Source of the DNA: an uncultured bacterium
GTDB taxonomy: Bacteria; Patescibacteriota; Minisyncoccia; CAIUEV01
Direction: 5' to 3'
NCBI GenBank assembly: GCA_903898335.1
Contig: CAIUEV010000096.1
Location: 1 to 8,162 of the forward strand
Length of the DNA: 8,162 nucleotides
Below, in pieces: positions 5,914-8,162 of this stretch (the stretch's first letter is position 1; the number at the start of each line of letters is the position of its first letter). A program made the translations under genes and the position numbers. The notes beneath the pieces are model-generated. The model saw only the letters and a program-made list of their open reading frames with translations. It made no database searches and had not been told where the DNA came from.

Positions 5914-8079
5914 ATGATTAAAAGTGCGACTGGCCAACAATTAAATTTAAATACTCCGATTAGTCGAATCAAGGGCGTGGGGTCGCGTTATACGTTGTCT
6001 TTAAATAAAAAAGGAATCAGAACGGTTAAGGATTTGATTTTCTATTTTCCTTTTCGCTATGAGAATTTTTCTGAGTTTAGGGAAATCAGGAGCTTGCGTC
6101 CGGGAGAAAAAGTAACGGTTGAAGGAGTATTGAAGGATTTTCAGAAAAAAACCACTCGACGAAGAGGACTTTCGTTAGTGGAGGGAACGGTATATGATCG
6201 AACGGGAATCGTTAAGATTGTTTGGTTTAATCAGCCATATCTCATGAACAGCTTGGTTAAAGAAGCTACCTACCGTTTCAGTGGGAAAGTCGATTTCAAC
6301 GGCAATTTTCTGACTATGACAAATCCGACTTTTGAGCGCAGTAATAATCCGACCGTTAATACCGGAGCTTTATTGCCGGTGTATCATGAGGATTATGTTC
6401 TGAACTCTCGTTTTTTAAGAAAAATTATTTTTTCTCTGCTTCAGCTTTGTGATCAAATTCCGGAAACTTTGCCTTCCTTGTTGCTAAAGAATTTTAAATT
6501 AATGGCACTGAACGAGGCCGTTCGAGAAATTCATCGTCCATCTTCCGAGGCCAAGAAAGACGAGGCTCGTCGAAGATTAGCCTTCGAGGAGCTTTTTTTG
6601 ATTCAGCTTTATTTGGGTCAGCGTCGAAATAAATGGAAGAAAAATCGCTCCCCCTCTATTCTCCCAAAGATCAGGGTGGTTAAAAAATTTGTGGAATCAC
6701 TGCCGTTTAAGTTAACTAATGCGCAGCGTCGAGCCAGTTGGGAGATAATTCAAGACTTGGGTCGAGGATTTCCGATGAATCGATTGTTGGAAGGGGACGT
6801 GGGGTCAGGAAAAACCGTAGTGGCCGGCATAGCTGCCTTAGTGACGGCGAAAAATGGTTTTCAGGCGGTATTTTTAGCTCCGACGGAAATTTTGGCGATT
6901 CAGCATTGGAAAACGTTGATTAAATTTTTCAAGGGGATTTTTAAAGAGGAGGAAATTGGAATCTTCACTCGGTCAAGCAAGGCAACAGTCAAAGAAAAAT
7001 TGTCAAAGGAGGCGGCGGTGAAAAAAATTAAAAGCGGTAAAATTAAGATTATTGCCGGAACTCACGCTGTTTTACAGAAAGAAATAGATTTTAAACGTTT
7101 AGGTTTGATTGTGATTGACGAGCAACATCGTTTTGGAGTCAATCAGCGTTCTTTTCTTCAAAATAAAATAAGCTTGTTGGAAAAAGAAGTGCCCCATCTT
7201 CTATCCATGAGCGCTACGCCGATTCCTCGCACTTTGGCTTTAGCGGTTTATTCTGATCTGGAGCTGTCAATTTTGAATGAACTGCCCGCCGGTCGTCGCG
7301 AAATCGTAACTCGAATAGTGACTGAAGCCAGTCGAGAAAAAATGTACGCCTTTATTCGACAGGAGATTTTAAAGGGTCGGCAGGCTTTTGTAATTTGTCC
7401 TTTGATTGGAGAGGATGAGGAGAATCCTTTTTCCGAAAAAGGGCTGGCTTTACCTCTACCCAATTATGATTCTGAAGAAATAGCGCAGATCGAGATAAAG
7501 GCGGTGAAAAAAGAAAGTGAGTATTTGGCCAAGAAAATTTTTCCCGAATTTAAAATAGCAACCTTGCACGGTAAAATGAAAGGGCCGGAGAAAGATCAAA
7601 TTATGCGAGATTTTAAAGAGGGAAAGAGTCATATTTTAGTCGCTACCTCGGTGGTCGAGGTGGGAGTGGATGTGCCTAACTCGACGATTATGTTGATTGA
7701 AGGGGCTGAAAGATTCGGCTTGGCTCAACTGCATCAATTTAGGGGTCGAGTCGGCCGATCCGATCTTCAGTCGTATTGCTTTTTGTCTCTCTCCGAGGGC
7801 GGCATAACGGCTAATCGTCGCTTAGAGGCGTTAGTAAAAACAAACGACGGTTTCAAGTTGGCGGAGGCGGATTTGAAATTGAGAGGCCCCGGAGATTTTA
7901 TCGGCATTCGACAGTCCGGTCTGCCCGATTTAACGATGGCCAGTCTTTCTGACGGAGAATTGATCAAAATAGCTAAAGGCGGAGCCGATTTGATTCTGGC
8001 CAAGTCACCTGATTTAAAGGAGTTTCCAGAGCTTAAAACTCGACTCAATTCTTTTCTTAAAACTTTTCACGGAGAGTAA
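5914..8079 (+). CDS. recG: ATP-dependent DNA helicase RecG
   Basis: RecG is a superfamily 2 helicase that binds branched DNA, reverses stalled forks and moves Holliday junctions. The 721 residues are slightly longer than E. coli RecG (693). The N-terminal wedge region has a helix-hairpin-helix-like start (SRIKGVGSRY, 17-26; DLIFYFPFRYENF, 40-52) and an OB-fold at about 65-145. Helicase motifs are complete: LTNAQ (267-271), Walker A GDVGSGKT (294-301), APTEILA (322-328), DEQH box (402-405), SATPIPRT (433-440), ATSVVEVGVDVPN (577-589) and QFRGRVGRSD (608-617). The C-terminal TRG region (about 647-669) is present, including LKLRGPGDF and RQSG. Extra residues lie at about 500-530 compared with E. 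coli. Start ATG 5914 with no Shine-Dalgarno sequence; recG is third in the comM-yraN-recG run. It ends 11 bases before the 3' end of the convergent tRNA. Confidence 0.97.
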   Translation: MIKSATGQQLNLNTPISRIKGVGSRYTLSLNKKGIRTVKDLIFYFPFRYENFSEFREIRSLRPGEKVTVEGVLKDFQKKTTRRRGLSLVEGTVYDRTGIVKIVWFNQPYLMNSLVKEATYRFSGKVDFNGNFLTMTNPTFERSNNPTVNTGALLPVYHEDYVLNSRFLRKIIFSLLQLCDQIPETLPSLLLKNFKLMALNEAVREIHRPSSEAKKDEARRRLAFEELFLIQLYLGQRRNKWKKNRSPSILPKIRVVKKFVESLPFKLTNAQRRASWEIIQDLGRGFPMNRLLEGDVGSGKTVVAGIAALVTAKNGFQAVFLAPTEILAIQHWKTLIKFFKGIFKEEEIGIFTRSSKATVKEKLSKEAAVKKIKSGKIKIIAGTHAVLQKEIDFKRLGLIVIDEQHRFGVNQRSFLQNKISLLEKEVPHLLSMSATPIPRTLALAVYSDLELSILNELPAGRREIVTRIVTEASREKMYAFIRQEILKGRQAFVICPLIGEDEENPFSEKGLALPLPNYDSEEIAQIEIKAVKKESEYLAKKIFPEFKIATLHGKMKGPEKDQIMRDFKEGKSHILVATSVVEVGVDVPNSTIMLIEGAERFGLAQLHQFRGRVGRSDLQSYCFLSLSEGGITANRRLEALVKTNDGFKLAEADLKLRGPGDFIGIRQSGLPDLTMASLSDGELIKIAKGGADLILAKSPDLKEFPELKTRLNSFLKTFHGE

Positions 8080-8090
8080 CTAAATTTTTG

Positions 8091-8162
8091 TGGACCGTAC
8101 CGGAATCGAACCGGTGACCTCTACAATGCGAATGTAGCGCTCTACCAACTGAGCTAACGGCC
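8091..8162 (-). tRNA. tRNA-Ala (anticodon CGC), 5' base cut by window edge
   Basis: On the minus strand the cloverleaf folds fully. The acceptor arm (positions 2-7 visible) pairs with ACGGTCC, the D stem GCTC pairs with GAGC across an AGTTGGTA loop, the anticodon stem CTACA/TGTAG encloses loop TTCGCAT, the variable loop is AGGTC, and the T stem ACCGG/CCGGT encloses TTCGATT. The anticodon CGC reads GCG, alanine. G3 pairs with U70, the main identity element for alanyl-tRNA synthetase, which independently confirms the assignment. Discriminator base is A73. CCA is not encoded: the next bases are CAA, so CCA must be added by nucleotidyltransferase. Seventy-two of 73 bases are in the window; base 1, presumably G pairing C72, lies just beyond the right edge. 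Confidence 0.96.

Noticed and set aside
7767..8048. A 93-codon minus-strand open frame inside the 3' part of recG.
   Set aside because: It is antisense to the conserved C-terminal motif region of RecG, with no independent coding signal.

Overview
The window looks like a chromosomal housekeeping segment from an AT-leaning bacterium. I favour a member of the Patescibacteria (candidate phyla radiation). This is inferred from compact gene packing, AT-only spacers with short A/T runs, no Shine-Dalgarno sequence before any of the seven genes, a tRNA gene without an encoded CCA end, and the DIQGPR form of the pyruvate kinase cation site. No rRNA or other phylogenetic marker is present, so the assignment is only moderately supported. 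All seven genes read through with the standard bacterial code.

Layout. Bases 57-1058 hold two minus-strand genes: secG, followed downstream by a single-pass membrane-anchored protein of unknown function. A 144-base divergent spacer (1059-1202) separates them from a plus-strand set. That set starts with an AI-2E family membrane permease (1203-2270) and a pyruvate kinase only 9 bases behind it (2280-3728). After a 134-base gap with a clear hairpin, three DNA-processing genes follow on the same strand: a ComM/YifB-type AAA+ ATPase (3863-5401), a YraN/UPF0102 nuclease-like protein (5425-5847) and the RecG helicase (5914-8079). A tRNA-Ala(CGC) gene on the minus strand converges on recG and is cut by the right edge, with one base missing.

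How the genes fit together. SecG belongs to the SecYEG translocon, and the protein encoded behind it is itself probably inserted by Sec. The permease and pyruvate kinase probably share a transcript but have no evident functional link. ComM, YraN and RecG all fit recombination or branch migration: ComM in integrating DNA taken up by transformation, RecG at forks and Holliday junctions, YraN as a predicted nuclease of unknown role. A shared recombination role is inferred from adjacency.

I see no mobile element, CRISPR array, defence cassette or prophage gene. The points most worth checking are the K+-independent-type signature in the pyruvate kinase (with Arg where Lys is usual), the unknown secG-linked membrane protein, the uniform lack of Shine-Dalgarno sequences with near-leaderless promoters, and the hairpin before comM. 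I found no convincing new multi-gene system.
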